Source: Phycisphaeraceae bacterium (lineage in GTDB: Bacteria; Planctomycetota; Phycisphaerae; Phycisphaerales; Phycisphaeraceae). From it: a stretch of DNA of 10,435 nt. Location: assembly GCA_020850375.1 (NCBI GenBank), contig JADZET010000051.1:1-10435 (forward strand). Reading direction: 5' to 3'. The translations under genes were made by a program, and so were the position numbers. Of the stretch, positions 1-5,844 are shown piece by piece (position 1 is the first letter of the stretch; each line of letters starts with the position of its first letter). Under the pieces are notes generated by a model that had not been told where the DNA came from, did not search any database, and worked only from the letters and a program-made list of their open reading frames with translations.

Positions 1-102
1 GCGATGCTCCTTAGCGGCGGAGCATGGATCGCGGCCCGTGGGCGAAAGCGGGGCCCCCGTCCCCGGACCGGGGTCTAGTGGAATGGTTCCGCTCTCGTGG
101 GA
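1..102. other. Non-coding, GC-rich, potentially structured left edge
   Basis: No credible reading frame covers this stretch. It holds several short inverted repeats: ATGCTCC (4-10) with GGAGCAT (19-25), a CCCC/GGGG pair around 61-73, and a 6-bp hairpin near 79-93 (GTGGAA, loop TGG, TTCCGC, including one G-T pair). Together with the terminator at 103-138 it could be the 3' untranslated region of an upstream gene or the 3' end of a small RNA. I recognise no RNA family. There is no tRNA T-loop motif and no SRP or tmRNA signature. Confidence 0.3.
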
Positions 103-138
103 CGCCGGCCCGCGCTTGTCGCGCGGGCCGGCGCTTTT
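103..138 (+). terminator. Strong hairpin terminator of an upstream transcript
   Basis: A perfect 13-bp GC-rich inverted repeat (103-115 pairing with 121-133) encloses a 5-nt loop (TTGTC) and is followed by C then TTTT at 135-138. This is the form of an intrinsic terminator. It lies 36 bp before the first gene, so it most likely ends a transcript entering from the left edge. The T-run is short, and a regulatory hairpin in the leader of the downstream gene cannot be excluded. Confidence 0.7.
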
Positions 139-174
139 CGAAGGGTTTTTCGGATATGCCGGGAGGAGCCAGCG

Positions 175-828
175 ATGAGACCGATGTGGAGAGATTGGCC
201 GTGGGTGACGGGGATCGGCGTGGGGTTGGCCGTGCTGGTTACGGTGATGGGGTGGAGCGAGGCGGCGGCGATGACGCGGGAGGCGCAGCCAGCGTGGGCG
301 TGGGGGGCGCGGCTGATCACGTGCCACGGGTCGCACTTCGGGACGAATCATCTGTTCTGGGATGCGGCGACGCTGGCGGTGCTGGGCGCGGCGGCGGAGC
401 GGATGAGCCGGCGGCAGATGGTGGTGACGCTGCTGGTTTCGTCGTTGGCGATCAGCCTGGCGGTGTGGGTGGGGCGGCCGGAGCTGACGGCGTATCGCGG
501 GCTTTCAGGTCTTGATTCTGCACTGTTTGGGTTGGTGCTGGTGAGCGTGGGGTGCGAGCTGGCCCGGGGTGGACGGTGGGCGGCGATGGGCATCGTGGCG
601 GCGGGCGCGGCGGGGTTTGTCGGCAAGACGGCGTTCGAGCTGGCGACGGGGCAGACGCTGTTCGTGGCGGGGTCGGCGGAGTTCGTGGGGGTGCCATTGG
701 CGCATATCGTGGGGTTTGTGGTCGGCGCGGCGGCGGCGATCAAGGGCGTAGAATGGCGGGGATGCGGACCAAGCGTTACAGGGCGGCGGGCGGGGTGGTG
801 CTCGATGGGAGAGGGCGCGTGCTCTTGA
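175..828 (+). CDS. Rhombosortase-like rhomboid-family intramembrane serine protease
   Basis: Predicted 217-residue polytopic membrane protein. It carries the rhomboid catalytic pattern in the compact rhombosortase arrangement: an N-terminal His/Asn-rich segment (CHGSHFGTNHLFWD, residues 50-63), the active-site motif YRGLSG at 107-112 with Ser111 as the likely nucleophile, and His177 in PLAHIVGF as the likely second catalytic residue. Hydrophobic segments lie near residues 11-26, 60-72, 83-99, 113-127, 136-150 and 173-189. The start at 175 is chosen because GGGAGGAG (161-168) sits 6 nt upstream; earlier in-frame ATGs would run through the terminator hairpin. In characterised families, rhombosortases cleave C-terminal sorting tails (GlyGly-CTERM) at the inner membrane. 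The substrate here is unknown, but two proteins with PEP-CTERM tails are encoded nearby. The tail after about residue 195 lies in the overlap with the next gene and looks unconserved. Another small rhomboid subtype is the alternative. Confidence 0.75.
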   Translation: MRPMWRDWPWVTGIGVGLAVLVTVMGWSEAAAMTREAQPAWAWGARLITCHGSHFGTNHLFWDAATLAVLGAAAERMSRRQMVVTLLVSSLAISLAVWVGRPELTAYRGLSGLDSALFGLVLVSVGCELARGGRWAAMGIVAAGAAGFVGKTAFELATGQTLFVAGSAEFVGVPLAHIVGFVVGAAAAIKGVEWRGCGPSVTGRRAGWCSMGEGACS

Positions 829-1229
829 TTGAGCGCGACGTGGTGAGATCGGGGAGGAAGGTGCACGAGGTGCGGCTGCCCAAGGGGCACGTCGAGGAGG
901 GGGAGACGGACGAGCAGGCGGCGGTGCGCGAGGTGGGCGAGGAGACGGGGTACTGGGGGGTGAGCATCGTGGCGGACCTGGGGGAGAACCACGTGGAGTT
1001 CGAGGACCGGGACAAGTTCGTGATCCGGGACGAGCGATATTTCCTGATGCGGCTGACGCAGGACAAGGCGCGCCCGCGGGAGCTGGACCCGGCGAAAGAG
1101 GAGTCACTGTTCGAGGTGCGGTGGGTGGGAAGCTTGGGGCAGGCGGAGGGGGAGCTGACGTTTGAAGGGGAGAGGCTGTTTGTGCGAAAGGCGGCGAAGT
1201 GGCTGGCTGCGCGAGGCGCAGAAGGGTAG
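753..1229 (+). CDS. Nudix hydrolase
   Basis: 158-residue protein of the Nudix superfamily, which hydrolyses nucleoside diphosphates linked to another moiety in a Mg2+-dependent reaction. A complete Nudix box runs from Gly45 to Tyr67 (G45, x5, E51, x7, R59-E60, V61, E63-E64, x, G66, Y67) with every catalytic position intact. It is preceded by the usual first strands (AAGGVVLDGRGRVLLIER, from residue 11). The substrate is not readable. The small single-domain form and the RLPKGHVEEGE stretch resemble diadenosine-polyphosphate or (d)NTP hydrolases of the MutT/Ap4A type, but that is only a resemblance. The ATG at 753 is preferred because AAGGG (742-746) lies 6 nt upstream; the ATG at 762 is an alternative. 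The gene overlaps the rhombosortase-like gene by 76 nt in another frame, so the two are probably co-transcribed and translationally coupled. Confidence 0.88.
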   Translation: MAGMRTKRYRAAGGVVLDGRGRVLLIERDVVRSGRKVHEVRLPKGHVEEGETDEQAAVREVGEETGYWGVSIVADLGENHVEFEDRDKFVIRDERYFLMRLTQDKARPRELDPAKEESLFEVRWVGSLGQAEGELTFEGERLFVRKAAKWLAARGAEG

Positions 1230-1237
1230 ACCACGGA

Positions 1238-1266
1238 TAGACGAGACCAATATAAAAATATATAAT
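1238..1266 (+). promoter_or_regulatory. Candidate sigma-70 type promoter for the first PEP-CTERM gene
   Basis: TAGACG (1238-1243, 4/6 match to TTGACA), a 17-nt spacer, then a perfect TATAAT (1261-1266). It sits in a strikingly AT-rich patch (about 1244-1300) in otherwise GC-rich sequence, just after the Nudix stop at 1229. Transcription from it would leave a leader of about 175 nt before the ATG at 1448. AT-rich DNA produces TATAAT-like words easily, so the -35 match and the spacing are the main support. Confidence 0.45.
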
Positions 1267-1447
1267 TACTTCAACATTATGGAATTATGAGATACAAGGT
1301 AGACGGCCCGGGGCGATCAAAATACCCATACGGCCATTTACTTCTGCCGGTCAGCAGGTTATCTTATTCACTAGTCTTTCATGGATTTGCTTCGTGGCTA
1401 GCCGCTGAATGCTTCGATGTCTGGGGGGTCGGGAAGAAAGGTTCGTC

Positions 1448-2740
1448 ATGCTCAGAAACGTCAGTCGGGGTTGGCGGGTCGCGCTGGCGGCGGCGATGGG
1501 TGTGATGGTCAGCGTGCAGGCGCAGGCGGGGGCGTTGACGTCGCCCAAGACGATCCTCAAGCATCCGCAGCGGTGGGCGGGGTTCTCGGACGACTTCAGC
1601 CCGACATGGCAGGGGGAGACGAAGGCCTATTCCCAGTCGCTGCCGCAGGTCTATGTGCTCAATCCGAACGTGATCTACACCGGCATCTACGGCTCGAATG
1701 GCGGCGGCCTGATCGCGTGGGTCAGCCAGGGCCAGGGCTCGCTGAATGTTCGGGACATCAACCCGTTCAGGGATTATCTAGCCCAGTCAGGCAATCACGA
1801 CATTTACATGATCACCCCCAAGCAGGTCTCGACCCTGGACCTGACGGGGAGCTACCGCGCCACGTCGGCGGTGGTCAACGCCGCAGCGGGCGCGGGCAAT
1901 CCGATCCAGTCGCACTATGAGCAGCAGTATGACACAAGCAGCCTGACGAATCCCTTTGACCATGAGAGCGCCATCTACGCCGAGGTGGTGACGCCAGTGG
2001 GGGCCGTGCTGGCCAATGGGTCGGCTGTGGCGATGCAGGACTCGAGCATGGCGACGAGGCGGATCGAGGCTGAGGGTCGTATCTCGGCGGCATCGATGAT
2101 CGCCCCGATGATGACCGGGGCGACGTCAAACGCACAGGCGTCGTCGGAGTTGTCGGCGACGTATGACGTGCAGTGGACGCAACGGTTCCGGCTGGACCTG
2201 TCATGGGCGGCCAAGGGGGAGGCGGCGTTCACCTTGGCGATCCACGACGAGGACACGGACCGGGACCTGATGCGCTTCACGCAGGAGCAACTGAGAATGT
2301 TCAGCCCGGGCCGCAGCGGTGATCGGTTCACGCTGACGTTCACGGGCAAGCTCGAGCCGGGCAATTACACGATCCGCTTCGAGGGCGACGCGGACAGCGC
2401 GCTGTCGGTCGACGGCGGCGAACGCGGCGGCAGCGCCCTGTATGACTTTGACTTGGGGCTGCGGACGGCGCCGGAGGGACGGGCGGCGGCGAATCTGCCC
2501 GAGGCGCGATTGATCGACGCCGAGACGATCGAGTACCTGACGGCGAAAGTGGTGTCAATCTCCGGCACGCTATACCGAGACATTGTCGACCATCCTGAGC
2601 GTTACCCGCAGTACCGGCTGACGGCCCCCGAGTGGTACCCGGCGCAGGGGGTGGCGGGCAGCACGATCATCCCCGAGCCGGCCGGCGTGGCAGGGTTGGG
2701 CGTGCTGGCGCTGGCGATGATGCGGCGGCGGGCGGCGTAG
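1448..2740 (+). CDS. Secreted PEP-CTERM protein with a decayed dockerin half
   Basis: 430-residue exported protein of unknown function. Residues 1-29 form a signal peptide (basic MLRNVSRGWR, a hydrophobic stretch, then VQAQA before GAL). The last 22 residues are a PEP-CTERM sorting tail: PEP at 409-411, a short hydrophobic helix, then MMRRRAA. In known systems such tails are recognised and cut by an exosortase in the inner membrane. Around residues 92-107 (NVRDINPF at 100-107) there is a sequence like half a planctomycete dockerin, but most calcium-ligand positions are replaced. Residues about 205-360 are rich in predicted beta strands (e.g. RFRLDLSW, RFTLTFTG, NYTIRFEG), suggesting a beta-sandwich, possibly ligand-binding. 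The start is chosen from the signal peptide and AAAGG at 1437-1441, 6 nt upstream. It converges with the minus-strand rhomboid gene. Function is not recognisable; a cell-surface or matrix role is inferred. Confidence 0.85.
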   Translation: MLRNVSRGWRVALAAAMGVMVSVQAQAGALTSPKTILKHPQRWAGFSDDFSPTWQGETKAYSQSLPQVYVLNPNVIYTGIYGSNGGGLIAWVSQGQGSLNVRDINPFRDYLAQSGNHDIYMITPKQVSTLDLTGSYRATSAVVNAAAGAGNPIQSHYEQQYDTSSLTNPFDHESAIYAEVVTPVGAVLANGSAVAMQDSSMATRRIEAEGRISAASMIAPMMTGATSNAQASSELSATYDVQWTQRFRLDLSWAAKGEAAFTLAIHDEDTDRDLMRFTQEQLRMFSPGRSGDRFTLTFTGKLEPGNYTIRFEGDADSALSVDGGERGGSALYDFDLGLRTAPEGRAAANLPEARLIDAETIEYLTAKVVSISGTLYRDIVDHPERYPQYRLTAPEWYPAQGVAGSTIIPEPAGVAGLGVLALAMMRRRAA

Positions 2741-2759
2741 AGGCGGAAGAACCATTCAC

Positions 2760-2778
2760 GGCACGCAGGATGCGTGCC
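2760..2778. terminator. Hairpin between convergent genes (first of two)
   Basis: An 8-bp perfect stem, GGCACGCA (2760-2767) pairing with TGCGTGCC (2771-2778), with a 3-nt loop lies 20 nt after the stop of the PEP-CTERM gene. There is no T-run on the plus strand, so it is a weak intrinsic terminator at best, though it could slow polymerase or protect the 3' end. It lies past the end of the minus-strand rhomboid gene too, so it may serve both directions. Confidence 0.4.
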
Positions 2779-2795
2779 CTTCGGAAACATGCACG

Positions 2796-2818
2796 CGCCG
2801 CGGCTACTCGCCGCGGCG
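2796..2818. terminator. GC hairpin overlapping the rhomboid stop codon (second of two)
   Basis: A 9-bp perfect stem, CGCCGCGGC (2796-2804) pairing with GCCGCGGCG (2810-2818), has a 5-nt loop (TACTC). On the plus strand it is followed by TTGTCTTT, so it can act as the terminator of the PEP-CTERM gene. The stop codon of the minus-strand rhomboid gene (TAG at 2806-2804) falls in the loop and the loop-closing base pair, so the last codons of that gene and this hairpin share the same bases. Confidence 0.5.
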
Positions 2819-3724
2819 TTGTCTTTCGGTGGCGTGATGGAGGAGGCGTTTTTCCTTGTCGGTCAGGCTCTGGAGGCCGTGGTTGTGGACCTTGTCGAGG
2901 ATGCGGTCGACCTCGGCCTGCTCGCGGAGGATCTGCTGGTGGTGACGTTGGAGGCGTTTCTGCCGCCAGCGGGTGCGCCAGTCGAGCTTGCCGGGGCGGC
3001 GGCTGGCCCGCGAGCCCTCGAGGGGGCGGAGCAGGACGGGGAACTTTATCAGGACGAAGCCCATGGCGGCGCCGCCGAGGTGGGCGGCCTCGCCGCCGGC
3101 GTTCTGTGAGCCGGCGATCAGGGACAGGGCGGCGATGCCCAGGAAGATCAGGGCCATGGCGCGCATGGTCATGGGGATCGGGGGGATCAGGAGCATGACG
3201 CGGACGTCGGGGAAGGCCACGGCGCAGCCGACGAGGACGCCGAAGACGGCCCCGGAAGCACCGACGAGGGGGACGTACCAGTTGGTGTAAGGGATCACGG
3301 GGTAGAGCAGGCTGTAGAACACCGCGCCACTGACGCCGCAGAGCAGGTAGAAGCCGAGGAAGCGGCGGCTGCCCCACCAGCGTTCGATCAGCGGGGCGAA
3401 GAAGAACAGTCCGAGCATGTTGAAGAAGAGATGAAAGAAGCCTTGGTGGAGGAACTGATAGGTCAGCCAGCGCCAGAGCTGGAGGTGGCTGATGGCGGTG
3501 TCTAGGCTGAATTCGCCCCAATAGGAGGGGGAAAGGGCGCTGGCCCTGGCGCTGTTTTTGAAGATCTGGTCGAGGAAGAAGACAGCGGTGTTGAGGATGA
3601 TCAGCCAGAGGGTGACGGCGGCGCCGTCGAATCGGCCGCCACCGAGGCCGCCGAAGGCGCCGCGGCCCGAGGGGTCGCCGCCGGGGCGGCCCTGGCCGGA
3701 ATAGACTCGGTCCTGCCAGGCCAT
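2804..3724 (-). CDS. Rhomboid-family intramembrane serine protease (GlpG-like)
   Basis: 306-residue integral membrane protease expected to cleave transmembrane substrates within the inner membrane. Residues 1-35 are a Gly/Arg-rich cytoplasmic tail, followed by about six membrane segments. The diagnostic motifs are present: HQGFFHLFFN (His93, His98, Asn102, oxyanion side), GASG at 155-158 with nucleophile Ser157, and His215 in EAAHLGGAAMG. WRW at 84-86 and the loop ERWWGSRRF (114-122) also fit the family. After the core comes a basic linker and a C-terminal piece (DRILDKVHNHGLQSLTDKEK, about 283-302), a short domain common at the end of bacterial rhomboids (I believe the DUF6576 type). The ATG at 3724-3722 is 2 nt after the stop of the upstream Nudix gene, with GGGG-rich bases as its ribosome site, so the two form an operon with coupled translation. 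Substrate unknown. Confidence 0.93.
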   Translation of the reverse strand: MAWQDRVYSGQGRPGGDPSGRGAFGGLGGGRFDGAAVTLWLIILNTAVFFLDQIFKNSARASALSPSYWGEFSLDTAISHLQLWRWLTYQFLHQGFFHLFFNMLGLFFFAPLIERWWGSRRFLGFYLLCGVSGAVFYSLLYPVIPYTNWYVPLVGASGAVFGVLVGCAVAFPDVRVMLLIPPIPMTMRAMALIFLGIAALSLIAGSQNAGGEAAHLGGAAMGFVLIKFPVLLRPLEGSRASRRPGKLDWRTRWRQKRLQRHHQQILREQAEVDRILDKVHNHGLQSLTDKEKRLLHHATERQRRGE

Positions 3725-3726
3725 GA

Positions 3727-4272
3727 TCACTCGCCCCTGATGAACGTGCGGTAATAGAGGACGGCCGCGATGGTCTTGCCGTCGCGGATGACGCCCTCGC
3801 GGATCATTCTGAGGAGTTGGTCCATGGGCACGGGTTCGACCTCGATCTGCTCGGTGTCGTCGAGGTCCTGGCCGACGTGTTGTAGATCGGTCGCCCAGTA
3901 GACCCGCATGAACTCGGTGCACAGGCCGGGGGTGGGGAAGAACTCGGTCATCTTCTGGATGTCGCCGGCCCGGTAGCCGGTTTCTTCGATCAGTTCGCGG
4001 GCGGCACACTGGTCGGGGTCCTCGCCGGGCTCCATGGTGCCGGCGGGCAGCTCCCAGAGCCGCTGGCCGACGACGAAGCGGTCGTTGCGGATCATGACGA
4101 CGGTGTGGGGGTCGAGCAGGGGGAGGATGACGACGGAGTCGGAGGTGACGACGGCGTCGCGGTCGCGTTGGAGGGTTTTGCCGTCGCGTTCGATGGTGCA
4201 GCGGACCTTGTGGACCTTGAAACGCGGGCCGGCGTAGACCTGCTGACTGTCGGCGAGGGAGGGTGGGAGCAT
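3727..4272 (-). CDS. Nudix hydrolase, ADP-ribose pyrophosphatase type
   Basis: 181-residue soluble enzyme predicted to hydrolyse ADP-ribose or a related sugar nucleotide to AMP and a sugar phosphate. The Nudix box is complete at residues 78-100: G78, x5, E84, x7, R92-E93, L94, E96-E97, G99, Y100. It is preceded by WELPAG (73-78), and a proline in FFPTPG (Pro115) lies 16 residues after the box glycine, the position that marks the ADP-ribose pyrophosphatase group. The N-terminal part (VYAGPRFKVHKVRCTIERDGK) also matches this subfamily, where it forms the dimer-swapped strand region. Length is typical. The start at 4272 has no visible Shine-Dalgarno sequence; TAAAAT (4284-4279) just upstream might be a -10 box giving a leaderless message. 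It is the first gene of a minus-strand pair with the rhomboid protease. Confidence 0.9.
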   Translation of the reverse strand: MLPPSLADSQQVYAGPRFKVHKVRCTIERDGKTLQRDRDAVVTSDSVVILPLLDPHTVVMIRNDRFVVGQRLWELPAGTMEPGEDPDQCAARELIEETGYRAGDIQKMTEFFPTPGLCTEFMRVYWATDLQHVGQDLDDTEQIEVEPVPMDQLLRMIREGVIRDGKTIAAVLYYRTFIRGE

Positions 4273-4329
4273 CGGGTCATTTTAGCCGGGGGAATCGACG
4301 GCGGGGACGGCGGCGAGGCAGGAGTGCTT

Positions 4330-4358
4330 TTGGATGATGCGCCGGCGTGGGGTAAGCT
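4330..4358 (+). promoter_or_regulatory. Possible promoter for the transporter gene
   Basis: TTGGAT (4330-4335), a 17-nt spacer and TAAGCT (4353-4358) lie in the 155-bp divergent gap between the minus-strand Nudix gene and the transporter. Matches to the sigma-70 consensus are modest (4/6 and 3/6). A similar TTGGAG-N18-TAAGAT arrangement precedes the last gene of the window. Offered as a candidate only. Confidence 0.25.
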
Positions 4359-4427
4359 CCCGAGACCTGCGGGTATGAGGCCTCGATATTCAGCCCTGCA
4401 TCCCCCCTACCGCCCTTCTGAAGCCAT

Positions 4428-5645
4428 ATGTCATCGACGCTGCTGATCTTTGGGTTTGTGTATCTGGCGATGTTCCTGGGGCGTGTGCCGGGGCTGCAGT
4501 TGGACCGGACGGGAGCGGCGCTGATCGGGGCGATTGCGCTGGTGGCGTTGGAGAAGCTGTCGCCGCAGGAGGCGTGGCTGGCGGTGGACGTGCCGTCGAT
4601 CGCGCTGCTGCTGGGGATGATGATCGTGTCGGCGCAGCTCCGCATGGGGGGGTTCTACACGGCGGTGAGCCGGCGGATCGCGGGGGCGGAGGTTTCGCCG
4701 AACGCGCTGTTGGGGCTGGTGGTGGCGGCGTCCGGGGGGCTGTCGGCGGTGCTGGCCAATGACATCGTGTGCCTGGCGATGACGCCGATCCTGCTTGAGG
4801 GGGCGGCGAAGCGGCGGATCAACCCGCTGCCGCTGCTGCTGGCGCTCGCGGCGGCGGCGAACGTGGGGTCGGCGGCGACGCTGATCGGCAACCCGCAGAA
4901 CATCCTGATCGGTCAGACGCTGCGCATGGACTTCGCGGGGTACATCGTGGACGCGATCGTGCCGTCGGTGGTGGGGTTAGGCGTGGTCTGGGCGGTGATC
5001 GCGTGGATGTTCAGGGGGAGGTGGGAAGCGGCGGTGGAGGTCAGGCATGTTGAGGCTGAGACGTTCAATCCCTGGCAGACGGCCAAGGGGCTGACGGCGG
5101 TGGGGCTGCTCATGGGGGCGTTCCTGCTGACGGACTGGCCGCGGGACGTGCTGGCGCTGGCGGGGGCAGGGGTATTGATGTGCAGCAGGAAGATGGCGTC
5201 GCGGCAGATGCTGGGGCTGGTGGACTGGCAGCTCTTGGTGCTGTTCGTGAGCCTGTTCATGGTCAACGCGGCGATGGGGAAGGACGGGTCGTTGGCGCGG
5301 GCGCTGACGGGGCTGGCGGGGCATGGGCTGGACGTGCGGGAGCCGGTGACGCAGTTTCTGGGGGTGACGGTGCTGTCGAACCTGGTGTCGAACGTTCCGG
5401 CGGTGATGCTGCTGCTGCCGTGGGCGGATGGGCCGATGGCCGGGCCGATCCTGGCGTTGGCGAGCACGCTGGCGGGGAACCTGATCATCGTCGGGTCGAT
5501 CGCGAACATCATCGTGGTGACGCTGGCGGCGGACATGGGGTACCGGATCACATGGAAGGAACACGCGCGGGTGGGGGTGCCGATCACGCTGGCGACGCTG
5601 GGGGTGGCGGGGGCGTGGCTGTGGGTGCGGGCGATGATGATGTGA
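4428..5645 (+). CDS. ArsB/NhaD/SLC13-superfamily ion transporter
   Basis: 405-residue inner-membrane protein with about ten or more hydrophobic segments, of the ion transporter (IT) superfamily that includes ArsB, NhaD, CitM and SLC13 carriers. The inverted-repeat architecture is visible. In the first half, VLANDIVCLAMTPILL (about 108-123) and GSAATLIGNPQNILIG (147-162) mark the re-entrant hairpin and helix. The second half has LSNLVSNVPAVMLLLPW and GNLIIVGSIANIIVV as their counterparts. The GNPQN motif is typical of the group of anion or arsenite permeases annotated simply as SLC13 family or YbiR-like. Substrate cannot be read; there is no arsenic, citrate or sulfate gene beside it. The ATG at 4428 begins directly with the first membrane helix; its ribosome site is weak. 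It stands as a single gene, divergent from the Nudix-rhomboid pair. Confidence 0.85.
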   Translation: MSSTLLIFGFVYLAMFLGRVPGLQLDRTGAALIGAIALVALEKLSPQEAWLAVDVPSIALLLGMMIVSAQLRMGGFYTAVSRRIAGAEVSPNALLGLVVAASGGLSAVLANDIVCLAMTPILLEGAAKRRINPLPLLLALAAAANVGSAATLIGNPQNILIGQTLRMDFAGYIVDAIVPSVVGLGVVWAVIAWMFRGRWEAAVEVRHVEAETFNPWQTAKGLTAVGLLMGAFLLTDWPRDVLALAGAGVLMCSRKMASRQMLGLVDWQLLVLFVSLFMVNAAMGKDGSLARALTGLAGHGLDVREPVTQFLGVTVLSNLVSNVPAVMLLLPWADGPMAGPILALASTLAGNLIIVGSIANIIVVTLAADMGYRITWKEHARVGVPITLATLGVAGAWLWVRAMMM

Positions 5646-5738
5646 TGAGCGTTGGGCCTGTTCAGAGGGACGCGCAGTCACAATCTGGGCAAGGTACGAC
5701 GAATGGGCGGCAATCACACATTTGCCAACGAAAAAAAG

Positions 5739-5766
5739 TTGATCGGCCAATCTGATTTGGTAATCT
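5739..5766 (+). promoter_or_regulatory. Candidate sigma-70 type promoter for the pentapeptide PEP-CTERM gene
   Basis: TTGATC (5739-5744), a 16-nt spacer and TAATCT (5761-5766) follow an A7 run (5731-5737) that could serve as an UP-like element. It implies a leader of about 70 nt. Just downstream is a near-palindrome, ATGGCC-TT-GGCCAT (5770-5783), overlapping the expected transcription start, which could be an operator or a leader hairpin. The gene itself has a strong ribosome site, AAGGAG (5833-5838), 6 nt before its ATG. Confidence 0.45.
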
Positions 5767-5844
5767 CATATGGCCTTGGCCATTGATTCCCGCACGGGAA
5801 ACGAGTGAGCATTCTGATCGCCGCGGTTCCACAAGGAGCAGACG

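Noticed and set aside
73..110. tRNA-like stretch (GGTCTAGTGGAATGGTTCC)
   Set aside because: It recalls a tRNA D-arm, but there is no anticodon stem, T-loop or acceptor pairing around it.
1287..1505. Plus-strand 72-codon open frame in the AT-rich gap
   Set aside because: It overlaps the signal peptide of the PEP-CTERM gene in another frame, has no ribosome site and shows no recognisable sequence.
5709..5726. Possible sigma-54 promoter (GGC...TTTGC) before the large surface gene
   Set aside because: The GG and GC elements are 13 nt apart rather than the required 10, so it does not fit the -24/-12 pattern.
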